Shown here: positions 1 to 7,017 of the stretch, piece by piece
Layout: every line of letters starts with the position of its first letter
Numbering within the stretch: position 1 is the stretch's first letter
Source: an uncultured Aeromonadales bacterium
Lineage (GTDB): Bacteria > Pseudomonadota > Gammaproteobacteria > Enterobacterales > Succinivibrionaceae
NCBI GenBank assembly: GCA_902761645.1
Contig: CACWLF010000018.1
Span: forward strand, 1-39,939
Direction of reading: 5' to 3'
Length of the DNA: 39,939 nucleotides
The notes under the pieces: generated by a model
What the model saw: only the letters and a program-made list of their open reading frames with translations
The model's database searches: none
Told to the model about the DNA's origin: nothing
Position numbers and translations under genes: made by a program

Positions 1-38
1 TATAAAAAGTTAAGTCTTATTGAAAAAAGAAAAGGATG

Positions 39-59
39 GATTGTTGATTTTAAACAATC
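39..59 (-). terminator. possible weak terminator hairpin downstream of the restriction-enzyme remnant
   Basis: A 7-bp inverted repeat (GATTGTT / AACAATC) with a 7-nt loop lies about 80 bp past the stop of the minus-strand gene at 139. Read on the minus strand it is followed by CATCC and then a T-rich run. The stem is AT-rich, so termination would be weak. The remaining bases 1-138 hold nothing else I can support. Confidence 0.3.
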
Positions 60-138
60 TTAAATAGCATCAAAGGTTATTATGGAGCGTTTACGAAAAT
101 AATGTAAAAAACGATAATCGCCGCCGGATTCTGATTTC

Positions 139-768
139 TCAGCAGCAGAGATTATCTTGTGTCCATCTGCATTCAAAACTCAAAATACCAACGGGCATAC
201 CCACGAATTGCATATCAAATTTCAAACCTTGTTCTTCTTTTGCTGATGCATCATGAATTCTGAAACTAAGATTCCATCCGTTATTTAAAATCATTTCAAC
301 AGTATTTTCATGGTTTTCCCTGAAACTTAAATCTATTAATTTTGTAGGAAGTTCCACGATTGGATCTTCTGAATTCTTTAGTTGGTCATGTCTGTTCAGA
401 GTTTCCTTTATGTCAACTGTTCGTATTACTGTCAGTCTGTTATTGTCTCCGCCCGCTGTTTTGAAGCAGTCATCTGTGCTGATTAGATATTCGACTATTT
501 TCTTCGGTAGATTTTTATCAGTTTCATAGGCCCGATATATTTCGTCAATGAATGCTTTTAGCAGAGACATATATATTTTCGATTTTATATCAGGCAGATC
601 GGACCGTTTTTTACCTTCTGATTTACATGAATATAATTTTTTGTATATAGGTCTTACTGTGCTCCAATATTCATCGGAGCACGGATGATCATACCATTTT
701 TTACCGAAATCAAATCCGCTGCTTACGCAGTCCTGCGCAATTATATATTCAAATAATTTATCTGACAT
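139..768 (-). CDS. N-terminally truncated HaeIII-type type II restriction endonuclease
   Basis: The 209-residue product matches, from memory, the C-terminal two thirds of the HaeIII restriction endonuclease family (PF09556, GGCC cutters, usually about 300 residues). Recognisable blocks are FDFGKKWYDHPCS (res 19-31), LPDIKSKIYMSLLKAFIDEI, VELPTKLIDLSF, and the C-terminal hallmark NGWNLSFRIHDAS...LKFDMQFVGMP. The family's upstream block with the nuclease lysine (WEIGxSCKHNH-like) is absent. The protein begins with unrelated residues just before the FDFGKKW block, and only 47 bp separate it from the next gene upstream, so the missing part is not nearby. Visible sequence contains no methyltransferase; one could lie beyond base 1. 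The start at 768 lacks a strong ribosome site. The product is probably catalytically dead or a decaying remnant, although the remaining frame is open throughout. Family assignment is fairly confident; function is not. Confidence 0.7.
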   Translation of the reverse strand: MSDKLFEYIIAQDCVSSGFDFGKKWYDHPCSDEYWSTVRPIYKKLYSCKSEGKKRSDLPDIKSKIYMSLLKAFIDEIYRAYETDKNLPKKIVEYLISTDDCFKTAGGDNNRLTVIRTVDIKETLNRHDQLKNSEDPIVELPTKLIDLSFRENHENTVEMILNNGWNLSFRIHDASAKEEQGLKFDMQFVGMPVGILSFECRWTQDNLCC

Positions 769-815
769 ATATAAACACCATGATAAAAAAAGAACGGTTA
801 AAGATCGGTAAGTGC

Positions 816-1520
816 TTATTCCTCGTCATCCTCTTCTTCGTCATCCTCGTTTTCATCTTCTTCATTGTCTTCATCTTCGCCGCTGCCGCCTGATTCCGCA
901 CCTTCACATTTCAGTGAAACAACAGCATAAGCCTTAGGATCGTTTTTCATCGGATTAGGACGGATAATTCCGGTGCATTGCTGATGCTTTTCATCTTGAG
1001 TGTCAACATCATAGAATATATGACCCTGAACTTTCAGATTTTTGCTTCCGTCAATCGTACTTACAGAGTCGGTGGCGAAGGAAGGAGTTATTTCGCCGTC
1101 TGCAAACGGATAGATCCAGATTTTTCTGTCGGCATCATAGCTTAACCATTTATCCTTGATTGATTTGTAATTATCAAAGGATATTGTTTTGCCGAAGAAA
1201 ATTCTGAGATATGAAATAATCTGGTAGTTCGGAACGCATCCGGTAAAATCCTCGGCGCTGTCGGAACATTTGGCAACACTGTGAAAATCGTATATATGGC
1301 GTTCTCTGATTGCCATATCGACCAGCTTTTTATGATTTTTTGTGTCGGCAAAAAATTTTTCCGTATCAAAGTCGAGAAGATTGAAACTTGTACAGAAAGT
1401 AAAAAGCTTATTGATTCTTTCTTTTTCAACCTTGCTTAATTTCAGCTGTTCTGCGCTGCATATACCTGATAATGCAATCGATACGATTGCCACTGCGGTT
1501 ACAAATAATTTTTTTATCAT
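816..1520 (-). CDS. secreted protein with acidic C-terminal tail (paralogue 1 of 3)
   Basis: I do not recognise a named family. The start at 1520 is chosen over the upstream ATG at 1619 because it opens a typical signal peptide (MIKKLFVTAVAIVSIALSG, cleavage near ICSAEQ) and has a CAGGA ribosome site 7-8 nt upstream. The 234-residue product has a globular part of about 185 residues containing two Cys near CTSF/KCSD and the blocks FGKTISFD, WLSYDADRKIWIYPF, TPSF, GHIFYD and YAVVSLKCEG. It ends in about 25 residues that are nearly all Glu/Asp/Asn after a GGSG linker. The same blocks recur in the gene upstream (1674-2366) and, more weakly, in the one at 2378-3016, so the three arose by duplication. 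The acidic tail may bind cations or a basic partner, or mimic nucleic acid; this is speculation. Probably periplasmic or secreted. Confidence 0.8.
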   Translation of the reverse strand: MIKKLFVTAVAIVSIALSGICSAEQLKLSKVEKERINKLFTFCTSFNLLDFDTEKFFADTKNHKKLVDMAIRERHIYDFHSVAKCSDSAEDFTGCVPNYQIISYLRIFFGKTISFDNYKSIKDKWLSYDADRKIWIYPFADGEITPSFATDSVSTIDGSKNLKVQGHIFYDVDTQDEKHQQCTGIIRPNPMKNDPKAYAVVSLKCEGAESGGSGEDEDNEEDENEDDEEEDDEE

Positions 1521-1673
1521 TTTAAAAATCCTGAAAGTAAAAACAGAAGCCTGAACGGCCAGCTGTTTAAATAAATAAAATTTCAACCCTGAAATATGCT
1601 TCCAAATAATCGGAAACATTGTCTATTAAACAGTGAACAAAAAAATTCCTGATCCAAAATATTTTCAGTAGTT

Positions 1674-2366
1674 TCACTCTTTATTTCCGCTGTTTCCGGA
1701 ATCATCATCTTCTTCTTCCTTGACGTCGCACTTCAGAGATACGAGTGCGTAGCCGCCGGGATTGTTTTTGAGCTTGTTCGGTGTCAGTACCGCAGTGCAT
1801 TCGGCTCCCTGGTTCGGGTGGTTTTCTGTCTCGTCCATTTCACATTGGTAGTCGAGGTGACCGTTTACCACGATATCCGTGCTGTTTGCAGCAGGAACCG
1901 CCGATTCGATGACAAAGCCTGGAGTCGCATCAAACTCTGACACCGGATATGTCCAGATTTTATCTTTTGCATTGTAGCTCAGCCAGTTTGATGTATAGCT
2001 TTCGACTTTGTCGAATGACAGGCTTTTTCCGAAAACATTCATCAATGTTGAATTAATATCAAAGTTGGTGAAGCACGCTGTCAGACTGAGTTCCTCACCG
2101 TTTTCAGAAGGACAGCGCTGAACGGTGTCCCACTCTTTGATAAAGCGGTATGTAATAGCTTCTTCCACTATTTTTTTCACATCAGGTGATTCTGTAAACA
2201 GATCCTCAGTTCTGACATTGAACATTAGATTTGATGTGCAGTATGCCATAACTTTTTCTATGCTGTTCATTGCCGCATCGTCAACTTTCAGTTCACCGGA
2301 GGAAACCTGACCTGAAAGGAGCAGCGCTGACGCCGCGCCGGCTGCAATTAATAACTTGTCAAACAT
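1674..2366 (-). CDS. secreted protein with acidic C-terminal tail (paralogue 2 of 3)
   Basis: No named family recognised. The start at 2366 (MFDKLLIAAGAASALLLSG) gives a signal peptide and sits 6 nt after GAGG. An ATG four codons upstream overlaps the preceding stop as TAATG but lacks a ribosome site. The 230-residue product aligns with its downstream neighbour: FGKSLSFD, WLSYNAKDKIWTYP, ATPGF, NGHLDY, ECTAVLTPNKLKNNPGGYALVSLKCD. Several cysteines (CTSN, RCPS, ACF, YQCEMD, ECTA, LKCD) suggest disulfides in an oxidising compartment. The tail (EEEDDDSGNSGNKE) is acidic but shorter than in paralogue 1. The start lies 11 bp after the stop of paralogue 3, so these two are co-transcribed and probably translationally coupled; 153 bp separate it from paralogue 1. 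Confidence 0.82.
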   Translation of the reverse strand: MFDKLLIAAGAASALLLSGQVSSGELKVDDAAMNSIEKVMAYCTSNLMFNVRTEDLFTESPDVKKIVEEAITYRFIKEWDTVQRCPSENGEELSLTACFTNFDINSTLMNVFGKSLSFDKVESYTSNWLSYNAKDKIWTYPVSEFDATPGFVIESAVPAANSTDIVVNGHLDYQCEMDETENHPNQGAECTAVLTPNKLKNNPGGYALVSLKCDVKEEEDDDSGNSGNKE

Positions 2367-2377
2367 ATCTTGCCTCA

Positions 2378-3016
2378 TTAAAGATTGTAAGGATCGCAGT
2401 GCAGACTTACGATTTCCCACTTGTACTGTTTGCTGAATGAGTGAGGAGCAACCACGGCTGTGCATTTTGAACCTTTTTTGTTGTCAAGATCCGGATAATA
2501 GGTGTAGCCTTCGACATCGAGTCTGTCGTCCTTGGCAGGACTGATCTTTGTAACCTTCACGTATTCAGCCAGATCCAGAGTATATTCATGGACTTCCCAG
2601 CTGTCGCTCTTCTTGTCATATGACGGCAGTATTTTTTCCAGTACTTGATCTGCAGGAGGGAGAAAATTCTTGAAACCGAAATATCTGAAGATTACTTCTG
2701 TCAGATCGTTATTGCCTGCTTTTCCGTGAAGCAATCCGTATTCTCCGGCATATGATTCGTATTTCTTCGGTGTATTTATTCTGAGATGCTTAATTGCGAA
2801 ATTAATGATTTGTTCATTTCCCTCGGGCGTATCGTTAAGTTCGGAACTTTCAAAGTTTCTCAATCCTGTTTCGGTGAAATTTGAAAGAAAAACGCCCATT
2901 TTTTTGTATGTTTCCTCGGTATATTCCTCTGCGGACACTGCAGGCAGACAGGTTACGAAGACCATCATGCCGATAGAGGAACATTTAATCAATTTATCAA
3001 ACAGTTTGTGTTTCAT
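2378..3016 (-). CDS. secreted protein, divergent paralogue 3 of the tandem family
   Basis: The 212-residue product has a signal peptide (hydrophobic stretch about residues 13-27, cleavage near AVSAEE) and a strong ribosome site (AGGGG) before the ATG at 3016. It lacks an acidic tail. Its C-terminal third keeps the family pattern: VEGYTYYPD corresponds to the GHIFYD block and KCTAVVAPHSFSKQYKWEIVSLHCD to the ECTAV...YALVSLKCD block of the neighbouring paralogues. The middle is diverged (YFGFKNFLPP corresponds to the FGKxxSFD region). It is first in the minus-strand set and divergent from bioB, with promoter elements presumably in 3017-3200. No function is assigned. Confidence 0.8.
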   Translation of the reverse strand: MKHKLFDKLIKCSSIGMMVFVTCLPAVSAEEYTEETYKKMGVFLSNFTETGLRNFESSELNDTPEGNEQIINFAIKHLRINTPKKYESYAGEYGLLHGKAGNNDLTEVIFRYFGFKNFLPPADQVLEKILPSYDKKSDSWEVHEYTLDLAEYVKVTKISPAKDDRLDVEGYTYYPDLDNKKGSKCTAVVAPHSFSKQYKWEIVSLHCDPYNL

Positions 3017-3202
3017 TTTTATCCCCTGATTTTTTTGAAATTACAACTTTGTATTATAGGACTTATTAATTTCGATTTCCTTATTTTTATTTGCTGACGC
3101 AGGCATTGCCGCGCCGTTATGAAGTTTTTTTTATTCGGTAAAAGGCAGATCGTCCAGCCGATACACGAGATACTTTTAAGCCGATAGCTAAAAAGTGACC
3201 AT

Positions 3203-3232
3203 TTGTTAATTGTTAAACGATTAATTTATCAT
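3203..3232 (+). promoter_or_regulatory. candidate bioB promoter with an operator-like palindrome in the spacer
   Basis: A possible -35 (TTGTTA, 3203-3208) and -10 (TATCAT, 3227-3232) are spaced by 18 bp. Between them sits an imperfect palindrome at 3206-3224, TTAATTGTTAAACGATTAA, where 8 of 9 base pairs around the centre are symmetric. TTGTTAA is also directly repeated (3203-3209, 3210-3216). Biotin operons are commonly controlled by BirA or BioQ-type repressors at palindromes overlapping the promoter. The classical BirA site (TTGTAAACC-N15-GGTTTACAA) is not clearly present, so the repressor is unknown. The rest of the 3017-3297 intergenic region has no gene. Confidence 0.35.
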
Positions 3233-3297
3233 GAAAAGTTGCAGAAACGTATTTTCGTATTATGCTAGAACCATCAGAATGGAATAAAGGGTGCGCA

Positions 3298-4353
3298 ATG
3301 GTTAGTGAATTAAGATATGACTGGACTGTCGGAGAAATCAGAGAAATTCTTGAAATGCCTTTCCTGGATCTGATGTATAGGGCGCAGACGGTTCACAGAG
3401 AAAATTTTCCGGCCAATGAGGTTCAGATCAGCTCATTGCTTTCAATCAAAACAGGTGCCTGTCCCGAGGACTGCAAATACTGTCCTCAGAGTGCGCATTA
3501 TTCCACCGGTCTTGAAAAGGAAAGACTGCTTTCCTACGAAACCATTATCGAGAAGGCAAAACAGGCCAGAAAGATCGGAGCCACCCGTTTCTGCATGGGA
3601 GCGGCATGGCGCAATCCGAAGGATCGGGATATCGATTTTATTGTCAGAGTTATCAGAGGTGTGAAGGAGCTCGGTCTTGAAACCTGCATGACTCTCGGCA
3701 TGCTGACCGATGAACAGACCGCAAGGCTTGCAGAGGCAGGGCTTGATTACTATAATCATAATCTCGACACTTCTCCTGAATTTTACGAGAACATCATAAC
3801 CACCCGCAATTATGAAGACCGGCTCAATACCATCAGCGCCCTGCGCAGACATAATATTAAAATCTGCTGCGGCGGTATTCTGGGCATGGGTGAATCCCGC
3901 GAGGATCATGCCAGTTTTCTGAGACAGCTTGCGATAATCAATCCTCATCCCGAGAGCGTGCCGATCAATATGCTGGTAAAGGTCAAGGGAACTCCGCTGG
4001 AGAATGCGCCGGATCTTGATCCGATTGACTTCATCCGTGTAGTTGCCACCGCCAGAATCATTATGCCGAAATCGGTTATCAGATTATCGGCAGGACGCGA
4101 GAAAATGTCCGACGAAATGCAGACTCTGGCTTTCATGGCGGGCGCAAGTTCTATTTTCTACGGAACAAAACTGCTGACTACTCCTAATTCCTGCGAAAGC
4201 CGTGATGACAGCCTTCTTAAAAAACTCGGCATAAGGGGACTGCCGGCTGAAATGTACAGCGACGAGGAGGAACTGGGCATAATTTTTGAAAAAATCCATG
4301 AAGGCGCCCATGAGGATCAGGAAGAGCATCACGGCTGTTTCAGACTGGAATAA
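3298..4353 (+). CDS. bioB: biotin synthase BioB
   Basis: Radical SAM biotin synthase, which inserts sulfur into dethiobiotin as the last step of biotin synthesis. The start at 3298 is preferred to an ATG at 3262 because it follows AAAGG and gives the usual N-terminus ([18 protein letters not shown], like E. coli WTLSQVTELF). The SAM [4Fe-4S] motif CPEDCKYC supplies Cys55, Cys59 and Cys62. Further hallmarks are [38 protein letters not shown] and [11 protein letters not shown]. The 351-residue length is normal for the family, with a C-terminus rich in Glu and His. It is first in bioBFCD and 8 bp ahead of bioF. No bioA is present here, so the DAPA aminotransferase must be encoded elsewhere. Confidence 0.97.
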   Translation: MVSELRYDWTVGEIREILEMPFLDLMYRAQTVHRENFPANEVQISSLLSIKTGACPEDCKYCPQSAHYSTGLEKERLLSYETIIEKAKQARKIGATRFCMGAAWRNPKDRDIDFIVRVIRGVKELGLETCMTLGMLTDEQTARLAEAGLDYYNHNLDTSPEFYENIITTRNYEDRLNTISALRRHNIKICCGGILGMGESREDHASFLRQLAIINPHPESVPINMLVKVKGTPLENAPDLDPIDFIRVVATARIIMPKSVIRLSAGREKMSDEMQTLAFMAGASSIFYGTKLLTTPNSCESRDDSLLKKLGIRGLPAEMYSDEEELGIIFEKIHEGAHEDQEEHHGCFRLE

Positions 4354-4361
4354 GACGGAAA

Positions 4362-5528
4362 ATGAACAGCAGATTTGACTTTCTCAAAATTAATGAACAG
4401 CTTGACGAAAGACGGGCTGAAAATGTTTTCCGGTCCTGCGCATGCATTGAAGAGCGGCACGGAACAGAAATCAGAATAGACGGCAGAGACTACATAAATT
4501 TCTGCTCAAATGATTATCTGGGACTGTCCTCGGATCCGGATCTTATGAAAGCATGGAAGGAAGGCATTGACATATGGGGCTGCGGTTCCGGTGCCTCGCC
4601 TCTTGTTACCGGGCTGACCCGCGCCCACCGGGAACTGCAGGATGAAATAAAGGACTGGCTCGGTGTGGAGGAGGTTATTCTTTTCAATTCAGGCTTCGCC
4701 GCCAATCAGGCGGTGGTCAAGGCACTTAACGGCAGGAACACCGTTATCTATGCTGACCGTCTGGCTCATGCCTCGCTCCAGGAGGCCAGTGTTCTTTCCG
4801 GTGCCAGATATGTCCGTTTTCTTCATAACGATCCTGTATCGCTGCAGGGAAAACTTGCGCCGCGAACCGGCATGATTATCACCGAAGGTGTATTCAGCAT
4901 GGACGGCGACGAGGCTCCGCTCGCGGAAATCAGAAAGTTGGCCGAGGGCAGCGGAAATATTTTCTTTCTGGATGACGCACACGGATTCGGTGTTCACGGC
5001 GCCGAAGGAAAAGGCACTGTCAGCAGGCAGGGGCTCAGGCACAGGGATATCGATGTTGTCATGGGAACCTTCGGCAAGGCCCTTGGAACAAGCGGCGCAT
5101 TTGTAGCAGGATCAAGGGAATTCATCGACTACATGATCAACTTTTCACGCGAGTATATATATTCCACGCATATGGCACCGAATGTTGCCCATGCAACACG
5201 GAAAGCGGTGCGGATCGTCCGCGAAAGGGATGAGCTCAGGGAGGAGCTTCGAGCCAAAGTCGACTATTTCAGAAGCCGGATTGCCCAATTAAGTTTAACT
5301 GTGTCGCAATCTACAACATCAATTCAGCCTATTATAATCGGATCTTCAGAAAAAGCGTTACAATGGAGCGGTAAACTGAAATCGTTTGGTTGTTATGTTT
5401 CGGCTATCCGTCATCCTACTGTACCCAAAAATACCGCAAGATTACGAGTAACTGTTACAGCAAATCACAGTTATGAACAGATAGATAAATTAACAGAAGG
5501 ATTGTCCTCATGTCAGCAACTTCAGTAA
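4362..5528 (+). CDS. bioF: 8-amino-7-oxononanoate synthase BioF
   Basis: PLP-dependent alpha-oxoamine synthase condensing pimeloyl-ACP (or CoA) with L-alanine. The 388-residue product carries NFCSNDYLGLSS, GSGASPLVTG, the Asp/His pair in DDAHGFGVHG (D204, H207) and the PLP lysine K239 in TFGKALGTSG. The ribosome site is weak (ACGGAAA). The last 19 bp overlap bioC. From about 5281 to the end the coding strand turns clearly AT-richer, with TTA leucines and CAA glutamines unlike the first 300 codons, yet the C-terminal residues (HPTVPKNTARLRVTVTANHS) remain normal for the family. This hints at a mosaic or locally mutated segment, not a loss of function. Confidence 0.96.
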   Translation: MNSRFDFLKINEQLDERRAENVFRSCACIEERHGTEIRIDGRDYINFCSNDYLGLSSDPDLMKAWKEGIDIWGCGSGASPLVTGLTRAHRELQDEIKDWLGVEEVILFNSGFAANQAVVKALNGRNTVIYADRLAHASLQEASVLSGARYVRFLHNDPVSLQGKLAPRTGMIITEGVFSMDGDEAPLAEIRKLAEGSGNIFFLDDAHGFGVHGAEGKGTVSRQGLRHRDIDVVMGTFGKALGTSGAFVAGSREFIDYMINFSREYIYSTHMAPNVAHATRKAVRIVRERDELREELRAKVDYFRSRIAQLSLTVSQSTTSIQPIIIGSSEKALQWSGKLKSFGCYVSAIRHPTVPKNTARLRVTVTANHSYEQIDKLTEGLSSCQQLQ

Positions 5529-6292
5529 ATGAAATTATTGATAATTTTGGTAGTAAAACTAAGTTCTATGATCAGTATTCAAGAATACAGAAACTGTCAG
5601 GACAGATGCTCCTTGAACGTATTCCTGATCTGAATTTCCAGAGAGTGCTGGATCTCGGATGCGGAACCGGTTTCTTCATACCGAATCTGCAGGAACTGGC
5701 CCGTCAGGTGACATGTCTTGATGCATCGGAACAGATGATCGGCTTCGTAAAAGCTCATTATCCCACCGTGGATACGATTCTCGGCAATTTTGACGATCTG
5801 GACAATTACGTGAAATCCAATTACGATCTGATTGTTTCCAATTACTCACTGCAGTGGAGCCAGAATCTGCCGAAACTGTTCGCTTCGATTCCTCGCTGTT
5901 CCACCAAAAAGGCAATGTTCGCCTTTGCTTTCCCGGTTGAGGGCTCTTTGTCCGAACTGAAACAGGCATTCAGGGCGATCGGTGAAGATGGCTTCATCAA
6001 TGAATTCTATACCGAGGCTCAGGTTAAACAGTATCTTGCCGATGCAAAACTGAACAATTATTCGGTTTCCGTTACCACTGAAACCGTCAGACTGGTATAT
6101 CCCGGAGTGCTTGACGTTCTGCGCAGCATTTCCAAGGTCGGCGCCTATACCAATACCAATGAGAAACGTGAACACAGACTTTCAAAGAAAATAATAAGAG
6201 ATCTGGTTCAGTACACTCAAAAAAATTCAGAAAAAGCCAATGTTTTTAATATTTCATGGAAAATATGTTTTATAATAGGAACAAGGGTATAA
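5510..6292 (+). CDS. bioC: malonyl-ACP O-methyltransferase BioC
   Basis: SAM-dependent methyltransferase that methylates malonyl-ACP so that fatty acid synthesis can build the pimeloyl moiety. The 260-residue product has motif I VLDLGCGTG (res 46-54), the acidic end of strand 2 (VTCLDASEQMI), and the BioC-typical YDLIVSNYSLQW block. The start overlaps the end of bioF by 19 bp and has AAGGATT upstream, so translation is probably coupled. BioC needs a partner esterase (BioH, BioG or similar) to release the methyl ester; none is present in this window. The length is close to E. coli BioC (about 250 residues). Confidence 0.93.
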   Translation: MSATSVNEIIDNFGSKTKFYDQYSRIQKLSGQMLLERIPDLNFQRVLDLGCGTGFFIPNLQELARQVTCLDASEQMIGFVKAHYPTVDTILGNFDDLDNYVKSNYDLIVSNYSLQWSQNLPKLFASIPRCSTKKAMFAFAFPVEGSLSELKQAFRAIGEDGFINEFYTEAQVKQYLADAKLNNYSVSVTTETVRLVYPGVLDVLRSISKVGAYTNTNEKREHRLSKKIIRDLVQYTQKNSEKANVFNISWKICFIIGTRV

Positions 6293-6321
6293 ACAGCCGT
6301 TTTTAATAATCACAACTTGAA

Positions 6322-7017
6322 ATGACCAAAACTTTTTTTATTACCGGAACCGATACTGATTCCGGCAAGACTACTGTTACTGCCGCATTGATGCAGGCGG
6401 CAAGGTCTCTGTCGCTCAAAGTTCTGGGATTGAAACCTGTAGCCTCCGGCTGCGAACTCAGGGACAATGTTTTAATCAACACCGATGTCAGTTCGATTCA
6501 TGGAAACTCGTCATTTGATGTTCCCTACGAAAAGCTCAGCTGTTATAAATTTCCTCCTGCAATTGCACCCCATATTGCCGCTGCCGAAAGCGGCGTGAAT
6601 ATTGATACCTCCGTCTTTACCAGAAGAGCCGACGGGCTTGTTTCAGAATTTCATCCCGATGTGTTTTTCATTGAAGGCGCGGGTGGATGGTATCTTCCTC
6701 TGTCGGATTGTACATTCATGAGCGACTGGGTTGCCGCCCGAGGGCTGCCGGTAATCATAACTGTGGGAGCCAGACTCGGTTTCCTCAATCATGCGGTTTT
6801 AACCCGCAATGAAATCATGCGTGCAGGCTGCAGAGTGGCCGGATATGTAGTAAATCATGCTGATCCGCACATGGAACGGTTTGATGAAAACATCGCATGG
6901 CTGAAAAATTATTTTAAGGATATACCGTTACTTGGAGAAATCCCGCATGTTCAGAAAGCGGAACTGAATAATCTGGGAAAGTACATTGATTCCAAAATTT
7001 TAACTGAAATTTTATGA
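6322..7017 (+). CDS. bioD: dethiobiotin synthetase BioD
   Basis: ATP-dependent carboxylase closing the ureido ring of dethiobiotin from DAPA and CO2. The 231-residue product begins with the P-loop TGTDTDSGKT (res 8-17) and has KPVASGC, the substrate-site FIEGAGGWYLPLSD block and VVNHADPHME near the nucleotide base site. The gap from bioC is 29 bp and the ribosome site is poor. Its stop overlaps the start of tamA as ATGA, so the biotin genes and tamA are probably read from one transcript. Confidence 0.95.
   Translation: MTKTFFITGTDTDSGKTTVTAALMQAARSLSLKVLGLKPVASGCELRDNVLINTDVSSIHGNSSFDVPYEKLSCYKFPPAIAPHIAAAESGVNIDTSVFTRRADGLVSEFHPDVFFIEGAGGWYLPLSDCTFMSDWVAARGLPVIITVGARLGFLNHAVLTRNEIMRAGCRVAGYVVNHADPHMERFDENIAWLKNYFKDIPLLGEIPHVQKAELNNLGKYIDSKILTEIL

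Noticed and set aside
1521-1619. N-terminal extension of the first secreted paralogue
   Set aside because: The extension precedes a perfect signal peptide and lacks its own ribosome site; the start at 1520 has CAGGA at the right distance.
3203-3250. A canonical BirA operator at bioB
   Set aside because: The half-site TTGTTAAAC is present, but a matching inverted half at the expected spacing is not; only a compact palindrome can be supported.
3442-3948. Long open frame antisense to bioB
   Set aside because: bioB is certain on the other strand; the antisense frame has no ribosome site or recognisable motif.
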